Positions 1-7,953 are shown, counted from the first letter of the stretch. The stretch: 64,000 bases of DNA from Pirellulaceae bacterium (GCA_019636375.1 JAHBXS010000001.1:124001-188000); one strand, 5' to 3'. Program-made: numbers and translations. The notes: generated by a model not told the origin, from the letters alone.

Positions 1-1102
1 CGGGGGAGGCTGACTCGCCCCCCTTCAATCGCTTTGACCAGTGCTCGGCTCCAGTTTCGGCATCCCAGCAGTACAAAATGCCCCCTTCCGCAAAGCCGTA
101 AACCTCATCTCCAACAACGATGAGTGATTGTTCATAACATTTGACGCGGTTCTCCCATTTAATTTTGGCGGCCCCACTCAAATCAATCGCCAAGGTTTGA
201 TTGGCCGGAAAGCCGCCACTCGCAAAGGCAACATTTCGTTTTTGATTCCAAACCATCGTGCCGCACGAGACCTCCCAAGACGCGGGGATTTTCCACAACT
301 CCTTCCCCGTATTCGGCTCGTACCCAGCGACAATGCTCCCGCCCGATAACAACAATTGTTCTCGACCACCAATTTCAGCAATCACCGGCGTGCTGTAACT
401 GGTCTTCAATGGACGCTTGATCCGTCGTTGCACTTGTCCATCTTTTGGGTCGAGGAAAAGGACGACTGCATCCGCCTCTGTCTCGGTTGTGACGAGCAAA
501 GTGTTTTGATGGATGATCAACGAGGCACCATTACCGAAAAAGTATTTTGCGGGCACAAATTTCGCAACTCGTTTTTCCCACAAAATTTTGCCGTTGGCGA
601 TTTCCAAGGCCGCAACCTGAACCGAGTCTTCGTTGGTAAAGGTGGCAAATACAATTCCTGGCAACAAAGCGACACTAGCGGAGGCGTGAGTATTTGTCGG
701 GTGAATGCGGGCCAAGAAGTTGCCCTGGTTGACGGTTTGTTCCCAGATCAAGACGCCGGTCTCCTCGTCGAAGCATAGAACGCTTTGTGTTTGGTTTTCT
801 ACATTGGCAGTGGTCAAAAAAATCCGACCTTGCCCAATAATTGGAGAAGAATGCCCTCTTCCTGGCACCGCGACTCGCCAGAGGATGTTTTCACCAGTCG
901 CCAAGTTCCATTGCATTGGCGGATTTTCGCTTTCGGGAGCTATGCCGTTTCCGAAGGGACCCCGCCAAGGCCAATCTACTGCTGTCTCGACCTCGCCATC
1001 GGGCAATTGAATCGAGGATCCCAATGCGATTTTTGGCGAGTTAAATAATATGCTGCCCAAGAAAAGGGACAGGTAGGTCAATTTGAAAACGATCTGTTTC
1101 AT
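1..1102 (-). CDS. PQQ-like beta-propeller repeat protein, secreted (3' end outside window)
   Basis: An open frame starts at ATG 1102 and runs without a stop to base 1, giving at least 367 residues; the C-terminus is off the left edge. Residues 1-28 look like a signal peptide (MKQIVFK, then a hydrophobic stretch ending near ALGS). The mature part opens with DWPWRGPFGNG, the usual start of planctomycete PQQ-propeller proteins, followed by blades of the form 'L-D-G/W' such as LCFDEETGVLIWEQ, LEIANGKILWEK, GYEPNTGKELWKI and YCWDAETGAEHW. This resembles BamB/quinoprotein dehydrogenase propellers, but no dehydrogenase residues can be judged, so a structural or binding role in the periplasm is the safest reading. 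It diverges from the gene at 1309. Confidence 0.85.
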   Translation of the reverse strand, partial: MKQIVFKLTYLSLFLGSILFNSPKIALGSSIQLPDGEVETAVDWPWRGPFGNGIAPESENPPMQWNLATGENILWRVAVPGRGHSSPIIGQGRIFLTTANVENQTQSVLCFDEETGVLIWEQTVNQGNFLARIHPTNTHASASVALLPGIVFATFTNEDSVQVAALEIANGKILWEKRVAKFVPAKYFFGNGASLIIHQNTLLVTTETEADAVVLFLDPKDGQVQRRIKRPLKTSYSTPVIAEIGGREQLLLSGGSIVAGYEPNTGKELWKIPASWEVSCGTMVWNQKRNVAFASGGFPANQTLAIDLSGAAKIKWENRVKCYEQSLIVVGDEVYGFAEGGILYCWDAETGAEHWSKRLKGGESASP

Positions 1103-1308
1103 GTTATTACAAGGGTCACTTGGTGAAATTGGCCAACAAAGCGAAACACACTGCTAGCGGAGTTCCGGTTAGGCAAACCAGGCAAGACAAACTTATTGTC
1201 TCGAAAATTTTCGATTTACCAAGGATGACAGTACGATCAATTTGGTAATGATTGATGAGCCTCGGCTCCGCGATTCTCATTGAATTGTAACAAAGTAAGG
1301 GATTTAGA

Positions 1309-1890
1309 ATGTCGACGCGTTCGCTGAAATTCACGGCTTTTGTCAGTTGCATGTTACTCGGATCAATCGCCCTTGGGCAATCTGACACACGAATTCGCGA
1401 TCCCTTTGCGAACGTACCAAATGCGTTTACTCAAGAGTACGTTCAAAAAATCGAAAATGATCGGGCAACAATTCCTGCTCAGCAAGTCTCCCAACCTAGA
1501 CTCGCTCCCAAACTCGATGTTGCTCCAACACAAAACCAACAACCGGTCTTTGAGCAAAATTCCGAGCGGATCGTCATGAGTGGCGACGTGCAATGGGCGA
1601 ATCATTTGGTGGGGAACAACTATCCGAAATTTGGTGATAACACTGGCCATCTCCCTCCGGGAACCGCTGGTCACTTCATGTTCTCCAGCGCTCGCCAAAA
1701 ACGCAACTACTTGGGTGGCTCCGACTTCGATTCGATTCCTTGCAACGATTGCGCTTGTGACGAATGGCAAAATTTCTGCCAATGCGACAACTGCCGCACT
1801 CAGTGGGGCGCCGATTTCTGGCGTCCTCGTTGGGGCAGTTGGTTCCATCACGGCTCGAAACACGGTTGTTGGAACGGAAATTGTAAATAG
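1309..1890 (+). CDS. Secreted cysteine-rich hypothetical protein
   Basis: 193 residues from ATG 1309, preceded by a weak purine-rich stretch (AAGTAAGGGA). Residues 1-24 form a signal peptide (MSTRSLKFTAFVSCMLLGS, cleavage near ALGQ). The middle is polar and Q/P-rich. The C-terminal 50 residues hold eight cysteines (CNDCAC, CQCDNC, then two close to the end) with many Trp, Gly and His, ending GCWNGNCK, which suggests a disulfide-bonded or metal-binding secreted tail. I do not recognise the family. It is transcribed alone, divergent from the PQQ protein and convergent with the hydrolase at 1991. Confidence 0.7.
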   Translation: MSTRSLKFTAFVSCMLLGSIALGQSDTRIRDPFANVPNAFTQEYVQKIENDRATIPAQQVSQPRLAPKLDVAPTQNQQPVFEQNSERIVMSGDVQWANHLVGNNYPKFGDNTGHLPPGTAGHFMFSSARQKRNYLGGSDFDSIPCNDCACDEWQNFCQCDNCRTQWGADFWRPRWGSWFHHGSKHGCWNGNCK

Positions 1891-1990
1891 GCCGACTTGG
1901 CTGTCGAAAGCAAAGTCCCATGTTGTTCATGGTACTTTCGAGGTAGGCCTTGGACAAAAGCTCCAATTCGATTTCGCTAGGATTTAGATT

Positions 1991-2824
1991 CTAACGGCCA
2001 TCCCCCGTCTGCGAAATTCCTTTAAGAATTTCGAGAACTTTTTCCCAGGCTTGCTTGCGGGCCGAACGATTGGGATCGCTGGCATCGGGGGCTTCGCCTG
2101 CACGCATGAATCCGTGTCCAGCTCCATCATAAAGGTGAACGGTGTAGGATTTCTCGGCCTCGCGCATAAGTGCCTCCGATTGTGGAATCGTCGCATTAAC
2201 CCGAGCGTCGTTCCCTCCATAGAACCCGTGAACAGGTGCGGAGATTTTGGCAATCGCCTTGGGCTCGGTGGGTCCACTACCGTAGAAGGGTAGCGCCACT
2301 AGAATTTTTTCATTGTTCGTCGCAAAACGAAATGCTTGCGAACCTCCCCAGCAAAAGCCCATCACGGCGACTTGACCATTGCAGGCCGCCAAGCCCGCTG
2401 CGTAATCGACCGCGCCATTCAGGTCGGATGTGATTTGATCTGGATCAAGGGCACCAATCGCCCTCCGAGCGTCTTCGACCTTTTCGAACGAAGACGTTCC
2501 ACCGCCGTTTGGTCCCGCACCAGACAAAAGGTCGGGGCAGACGGCGATGTATCCGGCGGCTGCCAAGTCGTCTCCTACTCCACGCACCCAATCGGTCAGT
2601 CCGAAAATTTCATGAATCACTACGACCGCCTGTGCTCTGTCAGCCACTTCGGGGAAGATCACAAAGCTTTCGACTTCACGTTCCCCAATCTTGATCTTGA
2701 CCCACTCTCCATGCCGAGGCGACTGTTCCACTTTTTCTCGTGCCCAGTCTTGTCCATTCAAACAAGCCGCTGACAGAACCGAGCACCAACTAAACGCCAG
2801 GATTCCAAAAACACGCTGAACCAT
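1991..2824 (-). CDS. Dienelactone hydrolase family protein, exported
   Basis: Alpha/beta-hydrolase of 277 residues. The frame is open from a TTG at 2860, but ATG 2824 has a good ribosome site (AGGGG) and begins a signal peptide, MVQRVFGILAFSWCSVLSAA; a Cys follows but the preceding SAA is a poor lipobox. The family triad is visible: Cys158 in GFCWGG, Asp206 in GGNDAR and His237 in GAGHGF; IHEIFGL (Glu72) matches the family's conserved Glu. Dienelactone hydrolases open lactone or ester substrates; export suggests an extracytoplasmic esterase. The natural substrate cannot be read from the sequence. Confidence 0.88.
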   Translation of the reverse strand: MVQRVFGILAFSWCSVLSAACLNGQDWAREKVEQSPRHGEWVKIKIGEREVESFVIFPEVADRAQAVVVIHEIFGLTDWVRGVGDDLAAAGYIAVCPDLLSGAGPNGGGTSSFEKVEDARRAIGALDPDQITSDLNGAVDYAAGLAACNGQVAVMGFCWGGSQAFRFATNNEKILVALPFYGSGPTEPKAIAKISAPVHGFYGGNDARVNATIPQSEALMREAEKSYTVHLYDGAGHGFMRAGEAPDASDPNRSARKQAWEKVLEILKGISQTGDGR

Positions 2825-3531
2825 AATTCTGCCCCTCAAACAATTTAAAAACCAAAACAACTTCTAAGTCATTGAATTGTAGCGAATCGTGCCAAGCCAA
2901 AGTTGCCAAAGCTGGCCAATTTTGCAAGATGGCAACTCGACACCGAAAAATCGAGACTAGATCGTCAGGGACGGCTTGGACGAGCTAGAAAAAATCCGAG
3001 AACTCGCGCAGCCAAGTCTGGCATCAGCTCTAAAATGGCTTTGTAACCATTCACGGAGTAACCGGCCACGTTACTGATCACTCCCGTGAAAAAGCGAACG
3101 CACGGAAGGAGCATGGCTCGGTATATCGCATTGATGTGTTTTGTGCCAAAACGGAAATGGAATATGTACAGCCGATGATCCCAGGAACGGTTACCAAAAA
3201 ACAACCCCGGAAATTCGCCGACGAAGTTCTGCGCCTACCGTCAATTTCAATTTACACAGTTTACAAAACAAACCAAAATCCGTCGCGCAATGGGCTGCTT
3301 CAACTGCACCCTTCGCGAATTCGAAAGGCCAAATTCACTCACACTGAACTCGCAAAAGCCATCTTCACCGATAAAAACCACCGGCAGACCAATGGACAAT
3401 CGGCAGACTATTAGGCAATTGGACTACCAAAAGTTTGAAAACCCAATTTGGAATCTCGAAAAAAGAATCAATCACCAATCAGAAAAACAATCACATCCCT
3501 GACTCACCACGCACCAACCTCTAGCCCAAAC
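2825..3531. other. Intergenic region, no convincing gene
   Basis: Seven hundred bases between the hydrolase and the repeat block. A 79-codon minus frame (2965-3204) and a 92-codon plus frame (3136-3414) overlap each other; neither has a recognisable domain or ribosome site. Base composition becomes A-rich toward 3480. I see no RNA gene here. Confidence 0.5.
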
Positions 3532-3591
3532 ATCTCACCGAGCCTCTTGAACACTCACCGAGCCTCCTGAACACTCACCGAGCTTCTTGAA
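3532..3591. repeat. Three tandem 20-bp repeats
   Basis: Three head-to-tail copies of a 20-bp unit, CACTCACCGAGCCTCCTGAA, with one or two changes per copy, at about 3532-3551, 3552-3571 and 3572-3591. They lie directly at the edge of the leftmost attC-like hairpin and mark the left boundary of the cassette island. Confidence 0.8.
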
Positions 3592-3656
3592 CAAAGGCCT
3601 TGACCTTCGGCTCCGCTCCTGCGTCGCTCCGCGAAGTCAAAGCCTTATTGGTTATC
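3589..3656. other. attC-like hairpin, leftmost, orientation uncertain
   Basis: A 68-bp imperfect palindrome with GAAC at its left end and GTTATC at its right. The arms GGCCTTGACCTTCGGCTCCG and CGCTCCGCGAAGTCAAAGCC pair with single bulges and leave almost no loop. Read on the plus strand it begins AACAAAGG and ends GTTATCG, which fits the plus-strand gene that follows 18 nt later. It could equally belong to the minus-oriented series to its right. Confidence 0.5.
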
Positions 3657-3668
3657 GGGTGAATTACC

Positions 3669-3878
3669 ATGTGCCAAGAAGCCATTGACGCAATCAAAGA
3701 ACTTGACAAGCGAGGGGCGAAGTCATTCATCACGGTTGTCGCAGGATTGGAAACCCACGAAGTAGTTTGCAGATTTCGGTCACTTCGCGAAGCTCAATTG
3801 TTCCATCGTGCTTTGATTCAGTGCGGCAAGGCGGCAAGGGTCATGGAAGCGGAAGAACAGGCGTATTCATCCCGATAA
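3669..3878 (+). CDS. Small hypothetical protein, cassette gene in plus orientation
   Basis: 69 residues from ATG 3669, beginning MCQEAIDAIKELDKRGAK and ending EEQAYSSR. Mixed alpha/beta character, no signal peptide or membrane segment, family not recognised. It is the only plus-strand cargo gene in the island. Its start lies 18 nt from the GTTATC end of the hairpin at 3589-3656, and its stop TAA (3876-3878) is inside the GATAAC end of the next attC-like site. That is the tight packing expected of a gene cassette. No clear Shine-Dalgarno sequence is seen. Confidence 0.5.
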   Translation: MCQEAIDAIKELDKRGAKSFITVVAGLETHEVVCRFRSLREAQLFHRALIQCGKAARVMEAEEQAYSSR

Positions 3879-3963
3879 CGTCCGCGTTGACCGGGCGGCG
3901 GCCAACAAAGTTTACAATCAATTCGCGTTCAAACCGCCGCTCCGGTCGAACGCCGTTGTTATC
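3874..3963. other. attC-like site A
   Basis: 90-bp imperfect palindrome bounded by GATAAC and GTTATC. The arms CGTTGACCGGGCGGCGG and CCGCCGCTCCGGTCGAACG are complementary apart from bulged bases, with a variable central part. It lies at the 3' end of the minus gene 3988-4461 and also covers the stop codon of the plus gene 3669-3878. Because both ends read GATAAC/GTTATC the orientation is ambiguous; the right end GTTGTTATCC resembles the minus-oriented sites further right. Confidence 0.7.
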
Positions 3964-3987
3964 CGACGATTCAGAGTCAGGTTTAAT

Positions 3988-4461
3988 TCAATGGGAGGTG
4001 CGGCGTTTGAACCACCGTTGCCACCACGGGTATTTTAATCGTTCCCAGTCAGGATGATCAAACCAAAACATTTCATACGAAACATCAAGATTCCATCCGG
4101 AAATTCGTCGCATTAAATCGGCAGGACATCGAAACCAATCGAATTCACCAGATATTCCGCCGACGTGTTGAGGTGTGACGTGATAGACGATATCGATAAA
4201 TCGTCGAAATCTGTCGTCTAGCGCAACCAGTTTTTCCGCAAATGGGTCAATAGCATCTGCCAGCGATTCCAGCCGCGTAGTTGGGTCACCTTGTGTCGCG
4301 TCGAGCGGCGAATCCAACATCCAAGTGTGTGTCAGTCCCGACGGGGGAACCTCGGATTCAATCTTCGTGTCTGAGGGTTCGACGTGAAGACGTGTAGCAA
4401 CCTCGTGATAGCCAGCTTCGTCACACATGATCATCAATCGGACGTGTGAGTATTTGACCAT
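3988..4461 (-). CDS. DUF4279-like hypothetical protein (cassette gene)
   Basis: 157 residues from ATG 4461 (MVKYSHVRLMI); an upstream TTG at 4473 in the same frame is less likely. The N-terminal strand-helix pattern, YSHVRLMI followed by ATRLHVEPSD and then a helix after HTWMLDSP, matches my memory of DUF4279 proteins, small cytoplasmic proteins of unknown function often found near toxin-immunity loci. The C-terminus (WERLKYPWWQRWFKRR) is basic and Trp-rich. It is flanked by attC-like sites A and C and starts 28 nt from the C-site junction. Confidence 0.65.
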   Translation of the reverse strand: MVKYSHVRLMIMCDEAGYHEVATRLHVEPSDTKIESEVPPSGLTHTWMLDSPLDATQGDPTTRLESLADAIDPFAEKLVALDDRFRRFIDIVYHVTPQHVGGISGEFDWFRCPADLMRRISGWNLDVSYEMFWFDHPDWERLKYPWWQRWFKRRTSH

Positions 4462-4484
4462 TGAGTGAAGCAAGTCCTCAGTCG

Positions 4485-4571
4485 GATAACGCCGGCGATA
4501 ACGGAGTGCGAGCGAAAGAGTTTGCCATCAATTCGCGGCTATTCGAGCACTTCCGTTCATCGCTTTGTTCG
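4485..4571 (-). other. attC-like site C
   Basis: 87-bp imperfect palindrome with GATAACG on the left and GCTTTGTTCG on the right. GGCGATAACGGAGTGC pairs with GCACTTCCGTTCATCGC through single bulges. In minus orientation it begins AACAAAGCG and ends CGTTATC, the usual attC order, and follows the 3' end of the minus gene 4579-4998 by 8 nt. Confidence 0.75.
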
Positions 4572-4578
4572 TCGATTT

Positions 4579-4998
4579 TCACGTGTGGCGTTCCAAGTAG
4601 CCTTTAACTTCTTCGACAACAAGGCGAGAGGCATTCTCATTCTCGATTGCCGTTTGTAAGCATTCTATCAAGCGACAACGCAGAGCACCATCAATTTTGG
4701 AGTTCAGAATTCGGTTCACCATCAATACGGTGTTTGTAGTGGGTGTTCGACCGATTGATTCGATTAGCTCGTCGACATAGTTCGGGTAGTGGTCTTCCAT
4801 CATGTGAACCAGAGTCCCAGGCATGCCACAATCATTTTCAGGATGGGCCTCGAAGAAGCGAAAGATCGAAGGATAGGCAATCTGGAGCGTTGCTGGCGAT
4901 GTTTGCTCGACAAGTTTATCAACCCGTAGGACGAAAGCATCGTCGTTAGGATCAAGATCGTCTAGTCTGTTAGCGAAGTCATTCACGGAATCGATCAT
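4579..4998 (-). CDS. Hypothetical helical protein (cassette gene)
   Basis: 139 residues from ATG 4998, starting MIDSVNDFANRLDDLD. It is acidic, helix-rich and lacks signal or membrane segments; segments such as VLMVNRILNSKIDGALRCRLIECLQ read like a short HEAT-type or immunity-type helical repeat, but I cannot assign a family. The start codon is 18 nt from the junction of attC-like site D. Several immunity proteins have this look, so an immunity role is possible but unsupported. Confidence 0.6.
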   Translation of the reverse strand: MIDSVNDFANRLDDLDPNDDAFVLRVDKLVEQTSPATLQIAYPSIFRFFEAHPENDCGMPGTLVHMMEDHYPNYVDELIESIGRTPTTNTVLMVNRILNSKIDGALRCRLIECLQTAIENENASRLVVEEVKGYLERHT

Positions 4999-5012
4999 TT
5001 GCTCTTCATCGA

Positions 5013-5101
5013 CGAACGTTGGCGGTAACCGAGTCGCCGCCAGAAAACTATGATATCAAAATGCCGGCTAAACGGCGACTTCGGTTGACCGCATTGTTAT
5101 C
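5013..5101 (-). other. attC-like site D
   Basis: 89-bp imperfect palindrome: GAACG at the left, GCATTGTTATC at the right. GGCGGTAACCGAGTCGCCG pairs with CGGCGACTTCGGTTGACCGC, with one bulge per arm as expected for attC extrahelical bases. It lies 8 nt beyond the 3' end of the minus gene 5110-5772. Confidence 0.78.
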
Positions 5102-5109
5102 CCGCATAC

Positions 5110-5772
5110 TCAACAATCCTTGAGGCGGAATTCGTCATCGAACTCGTCTGAAAGCCAGTCTACACGATCCTCAACAATGACCGATGGCCACCACAACGTC
5201 TTTGGTTGCGAAAAGCAAATATTGCCCCAAGAATTGAAAAACGAAAATAAATTGTCCGCCATTAGGAAGCCATTGTGTCCTGTCCCCCCATCAAGCCAAT
5301 CGTGTTTATCAAAGATGACACGACCAGACCCGTTCGAGTTAAGGTCAATTGAGAAGTAGTCACCGTTCGCTTCTGCGTGAAAAGGGATCCAGTTCCGCAT
5401 CAACTTGTTTGTAACCAAAGCGAGTTCAGAATCATCGACGTACGGGAAACCGTACTTGCGAGCAGAATCATCGTCAAAAATCCGCCATTCTCGCATGCCC
5501 AGTATACCGTCTATCGAAGAACTCATAGTCGTCATCTCTGCAAACCCAAAGGGGCCATCCTCTATGAACCACGACACTACAAAGCCATCTGCAAAACTCA
5601 TGACAAAATCAACGTACGATTCTGGCAGAGCGAGACCTAACCGGTTCTCGGCTTCACGCACATCGTCTGAGGAAGCCCGAGATTTAAGGGTGCAAGCCAA
5701 TGTTACGTTCCGGATCGCGAGATGATTCGCGACTCGGTCTAGCGTTTTCTTTAATTCGTTGGCGTTGGACAT
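5110..5772 (-). CDS. SMI1/KNR4 (SUKH) family protein (cassette gene)
   Basis: 220 residues from ATG 5772. The stretch from residue 36 on (VREAENRLGLALPESYVDFVMSF-ADG, then GFAEM, then a late LFSFFNSW helix) is the SUKH pattern of a helix, the LP..Y..F motif and a later acidic strand. SUKH proteins commonly serve as immunity proteins to polymorphic or contact-dependent toxins, and some act as regulators. No toxin gene is adjacent, so this may be an orphan immunity gene. Its ATG is only nine bases from the recombination point of attC-like site E and has no Shine-Dalgarno sequence of its own. Confidence 0.78.
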   Translation of the reverse strand: MSNANELKKTLDRVANHLAIRNVTLACTLKSRASSDDVREAENRLGLALPESYVDFVMSFADGFVVSWFIEDGPFGFAEMTTMSSSIDGILGMREWRIFDDDSARKYGFPYVDDSELALVTNKLMRNWIPFHAEANGDYFSIDLNSNGSGRVIFDKHDWLDGGTGHNGFLMADNLFSFFNSWGNICFSQPKTLWWPSVIVEDRVDWLSDEFDDEFRLKDC

Positions 5773-5776
5773 TAGG

Positions 5777-5866
5777 GATAACGACTGCCATCACCCGGCA
5801 CGCACGAGCAAGGCATCCATATGAAACACGGCCGATCGCGTGCTCGGCGTGCATGGCTTTGTTAGC
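5777..5866 (-). other. attC-like site E
   Basis: 90-bp imperfect palindrome. Left end GATAACGACTGCCAT, right end ATGGCTTTGTTAGC; the inner arms CACCCGGCACGC and GCGTGCTCGGCGTG pair with a bulge. Read on the minus strand it opens GCTAACAAAGCCATG and closes CAGTCGTTATC, very close to textbook attC boundaries. It immediately follows the nuclease gene 5870-7000. Confidence 0.82.
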
Positions 5867-5869
5867 TGA

Positions 5870-7000
5870 CTATAGCTTTTTCGTGAAGCTGGATATGATG
5901 TTCGTCGAGTAATCCTTTGCCCATTGAGCGATATCGCTAAATGCTTTCAATTCAAGCAACTCCGTTACGCCTGGTTCACTCGCATAGACCCTCGCATCGC
6001 GAGTAAAGCGAGATGTTGTAACGTAAACGAGTTTGTTTGCCCTGATTTTCATGTTGGCACCAACGAAGCTTCGGACCATATCGACAGTAATCGCATTCGA
6101 TTCGGCATATCGTTTCGCTTCAACGGCAACCTTAAACGGAATCGGCCCCGTATGGGACATGCAGATGAGATCCGCGCCGCCGTCCCTCGTCTGGAGTGTA
6201 AGTTCAACGTCGAAGCCGAATCCTGTGAATATCTCAGCCAACATCTTTTCAAAGTCACGTGGGGAAATTCGCCTCAACAATTTTGGATTGTCTGCACTTT
6301 GCCGTATGAGCTCCTGTATCGGATCGAGAATCAACCGCCGATGCGAGGGTGGAATGAAGAGCGCGTAGTCCGTCGCATAAAGTGGATGTCGCGTCTCAAT
6401 CTTAGAACGATTTACAAGTAGATCAAAGGCCTTCACTTGACACTCGACGAGCCAAGATTCCCAATCACCAACTGCGCGCGATACGAACCGGTCGATGAGA
6501 TGTCGATATTCCACCGGAACATTTCGGTTATCGTCGTCAAGCCACCCCATCCCCCTAAGTTCCGCGAGGAGCTCTGCGGCATCGCTCTCGACCACAGGTA
6601 GGCTCGTTTTTAAGAACGACTTTTTCGTTAGGAGCTTTGCGCAAGTACCCGGATTACTGAGTGGAGCGTCAAGTCCAGCTATCAGCCGCCCCACGATGTC
6701 GTCGGAGCCACCATCGTATATGTTGCAAAAAAGGATTTCGTCGATGAGTTGCGACAGTGCATCGCCAGTCAATGTTTCGCCGGCCTTGGCGTTGTATTTG
6801 GCAACTAAGTAGTCTTCTGGCGTTGCAAAGGTACCACAGACTACGGCTAACTCGGCATCAATCCGTGCCAACTCATGATTGGTTTCTTTGGGCACGATTT
6901 TCGCGAAATCACCAAACCAGTATTGGGCATCGGTTTGCAGGCCGAGAAGTGTTTCGCATGCATGCAATTGGTCGAGCAGGTATTCGTCCATCACCTTCAT
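5870..7000 (-). CDS. Mrr-type restriction endonuclease domain protein (cassette gene)
   Basis: 376 residues from ATG 7000. The first 240 residues are helical and unassigned. The C-terminal part, from RRISPRDFEKMLAEIFTGFGF, is a restriction-endonuclease-like Mrr domain: the helix, then TRDGGADLIC with Asp277, then VAVEAKRY giving Glu294-Ala-Lys296, so the D-(E-x-K) catalytic set is complete. Mrr enzymes cut modified or foreign DNA, and this is the largest cargo gene in the island and a plausible defence gene. Its start is nine bases from the junction of attC-like site F, with no obvious ribosome site. Confidence 0.82.
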   Translation of the reverse strand: MKVMDEYLLDQLHACETLLGLQTDAQYWFGDFAKIVPKETNHELARIDAELAVVCGTFATPEDYLVAKYNAKAGETLTGDALSQLIDEILFCNIYDGGSDDIVGRLIAGLDAPLSNPGTCAKLLTKKSFLKTSLPVVESDAAELLAELRGMGWLDDDNRNVPVEYRHLIDRFVSRAVGDWESWLVECQVKAFDLLVNRSKIETRHPLYATDYALFIPPSHRRLILDPIQELIRQSADNPKLLRRISPRDFEKMLAEIFTGFGFDVELTLQTRDGGADLICMSHTGPIPFKVAVEAKRYAESNAITVDMVRSFVGANMKIRANKLVYVTTSRFTRDARVYASEPGVTELLELKAFSDIAQWAKDYSTNIISSFTKKL

Positions 7001-7004
7001 GTCA

Positions 7005-7094
7005 GCTAACGGGGGCGATCACCCAGTCGCCGTGGCAAAATGTTGATGTTGGTAACCGACTCTTTCGGCGACTTGGGTGGATCGCTTGGTTATG
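7005..7094 (-). other. attC-like site F
   Basis: 90-bp imperfect palindrome: left CTAACGGGGGCGATCACCC, right GGGTGGATCGCTTGGTTATG; inner arms AGTCGCCG and CGGCGACT. The GCGATCACCC / GGGTGGATCGC core is nearly shared with sites G, I and J, so these sites form one sequence family. Confidence 0.8.
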
Positions 7095-7258
7095 CCGATT
7101 GAGTCACTGGTGGTTGGGTGTGTTGGCGCGCACTCCGTTCTCGTGGGTGACCGCAACTCACAACCCGTCCTCCACCATTATCTGCAACCAACCTCGCCCC
7201 GGCAAGAAGCCAATACACAAAATTTCAGCCGCAAGTTTCGTCGCGCTGGTCGGGCATA
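7095..7258. other. ORF-less cassette between attC-like sites F and G
   Basis: About 164 bases lie between two attC-like sites and contain no minus-strand frame of useful length; the plus strand has only a 60-codon frame that runs into the flanking hairpins. Cassettes without a gene are known in integron arrays and may carry promoters or small RNAs. I see no clear promoter or terminator here. Confidence 0.55.
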
Positions 7259-7342
7259 ACGGCAGCGATCACCCAGTCGCGGCAAACAAATCTACCAACA
7301 GGAAACGGCCGATCCGCGACTTGGGTTCATCGCATTGTTCGT
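7256..7342 (-). other. attC-like site G
   Basis: 87-bp imperfect palindrome: left ATAACGGCAGCGATCACCC, right GGGTTCATCGCATTGTTCG; inner arms AGTCGCGG and CCGCGACT. It stands 5 nt beyond the 3' end of the minus gene 7348-7827. Confidence 0.8.
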
Positions 7343-7347
7343 CCGTT

Positions 7348-7827
7348 CTATGCCGTTGTACTCCACATAAAGCATACGTAATGAGATTGGTACTCCGCGA
7401 CTACGGCGACGTCGTTCCAGTCATCAAAAATCTTCAATGCGGAAACAAATCTCCTTGGTCTCGCGACGCATTCGGGAAGTGGCACCGCAAGCCGGGAAGA
7501 TCGAACGCAAAGAATCTCGTTGAATTCATCCTCCCGAAGTGGAAGAAGTAACGCCGATTCCACATACGGCAAGAAATACTTGCGTCTGTGATTCCAGTCG
7601 TTCTCGAGCAAGGAGTGTATCAAGAACTCGTTTGCATCGATAGCTTCTGATTTCCTCGTGCAGGTTACGATAATCAATTCTTCCGAGCTTGGGGATTCGA
7701 AGCAAAGTTGATCGAATCTGTGAACCTCGCTTGGCGAATAAAGCGGGCCATCAAAATCGACGGATCTCGCATTCTCGACGATTCTATTACGGTCGAACGA
7801 CATTTCTGATAGGACGAAAGAATCCAT
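7348..7827 (-). CDS. Hypothetical protein, cassette gene separated from its upstream side by an IS
   Basis: 159 residues from ATG 7827 (MDSFVLSEMSFDRNR), soluble, mixed alpha/beta, family unknown; the C-terminus VAVVAEYQSHYVCFMWSTTA is intact. The start codon is four bases from the inferred recombination point and the insertion sequence begins at 7832, so the IS now occupies everything upstream. Translation may depend on IS-borne signals, or the gene may be silent. A second in-frame ATG at codon 9 is an alternative start. Confidence 0.55.
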   Translation of the reverse strand: MDSFVLSEMSFDRNRIVENARSVDFDGPLYSPSEVHRFDQLCFESPSSEELIIVTCTRKSEAIDANEFLIHSLLENDWNHRRKYFLPYVESALLLPLREDEFNEILCVRSSRLAVPLPECVARPRRFVSALKIFDDWNDVAVVAEYQSHYVCFMWSTTA

Positions 7828-7831
7828 GTAA

Positions 7832-7844
7832 GTCCTGGGTTTGG
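7832..7844. repeat. Left inverted repeat of the IS110-type element
   Basis: GTCCTGGGTTTGG, matched as the reverse complement at 10038-10050. The match extends to 15 bp if the ambiguous AA at 7830-7831 is counted, since the right copy is followed by TT. Confidence 0.8.
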
Positions 7845-7878
7845 GGCGGGAGCCTTTGAATTAAAATCTGGCGACTCA

Positions 7879-7896
7879 GACCCGTGATCTCGGGTC
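7879..7896. promoter_or_regulatory. Hairpin in the IS leader upstream of the transposase
   Basis: GACCCG-TGATCT-CGGGTC forms a perfect 6-bp stem between the left inverted repeat and the transposase start. It may limit read-in translation or be part of the end structure; its function is inferred only from position. Confidence 0.4.
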
Positions 7897-7953
7897 GGCT
7901 GTTGACGACCACGTCACAATTTTTCCAACCCCAAACCCAAGGAAATACTAACC

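Noticed and set aside
2965..3204. 79-residue minus frame
   Set aside because: No ribosome site, no domain, overlapped by a similar-length plus frame.
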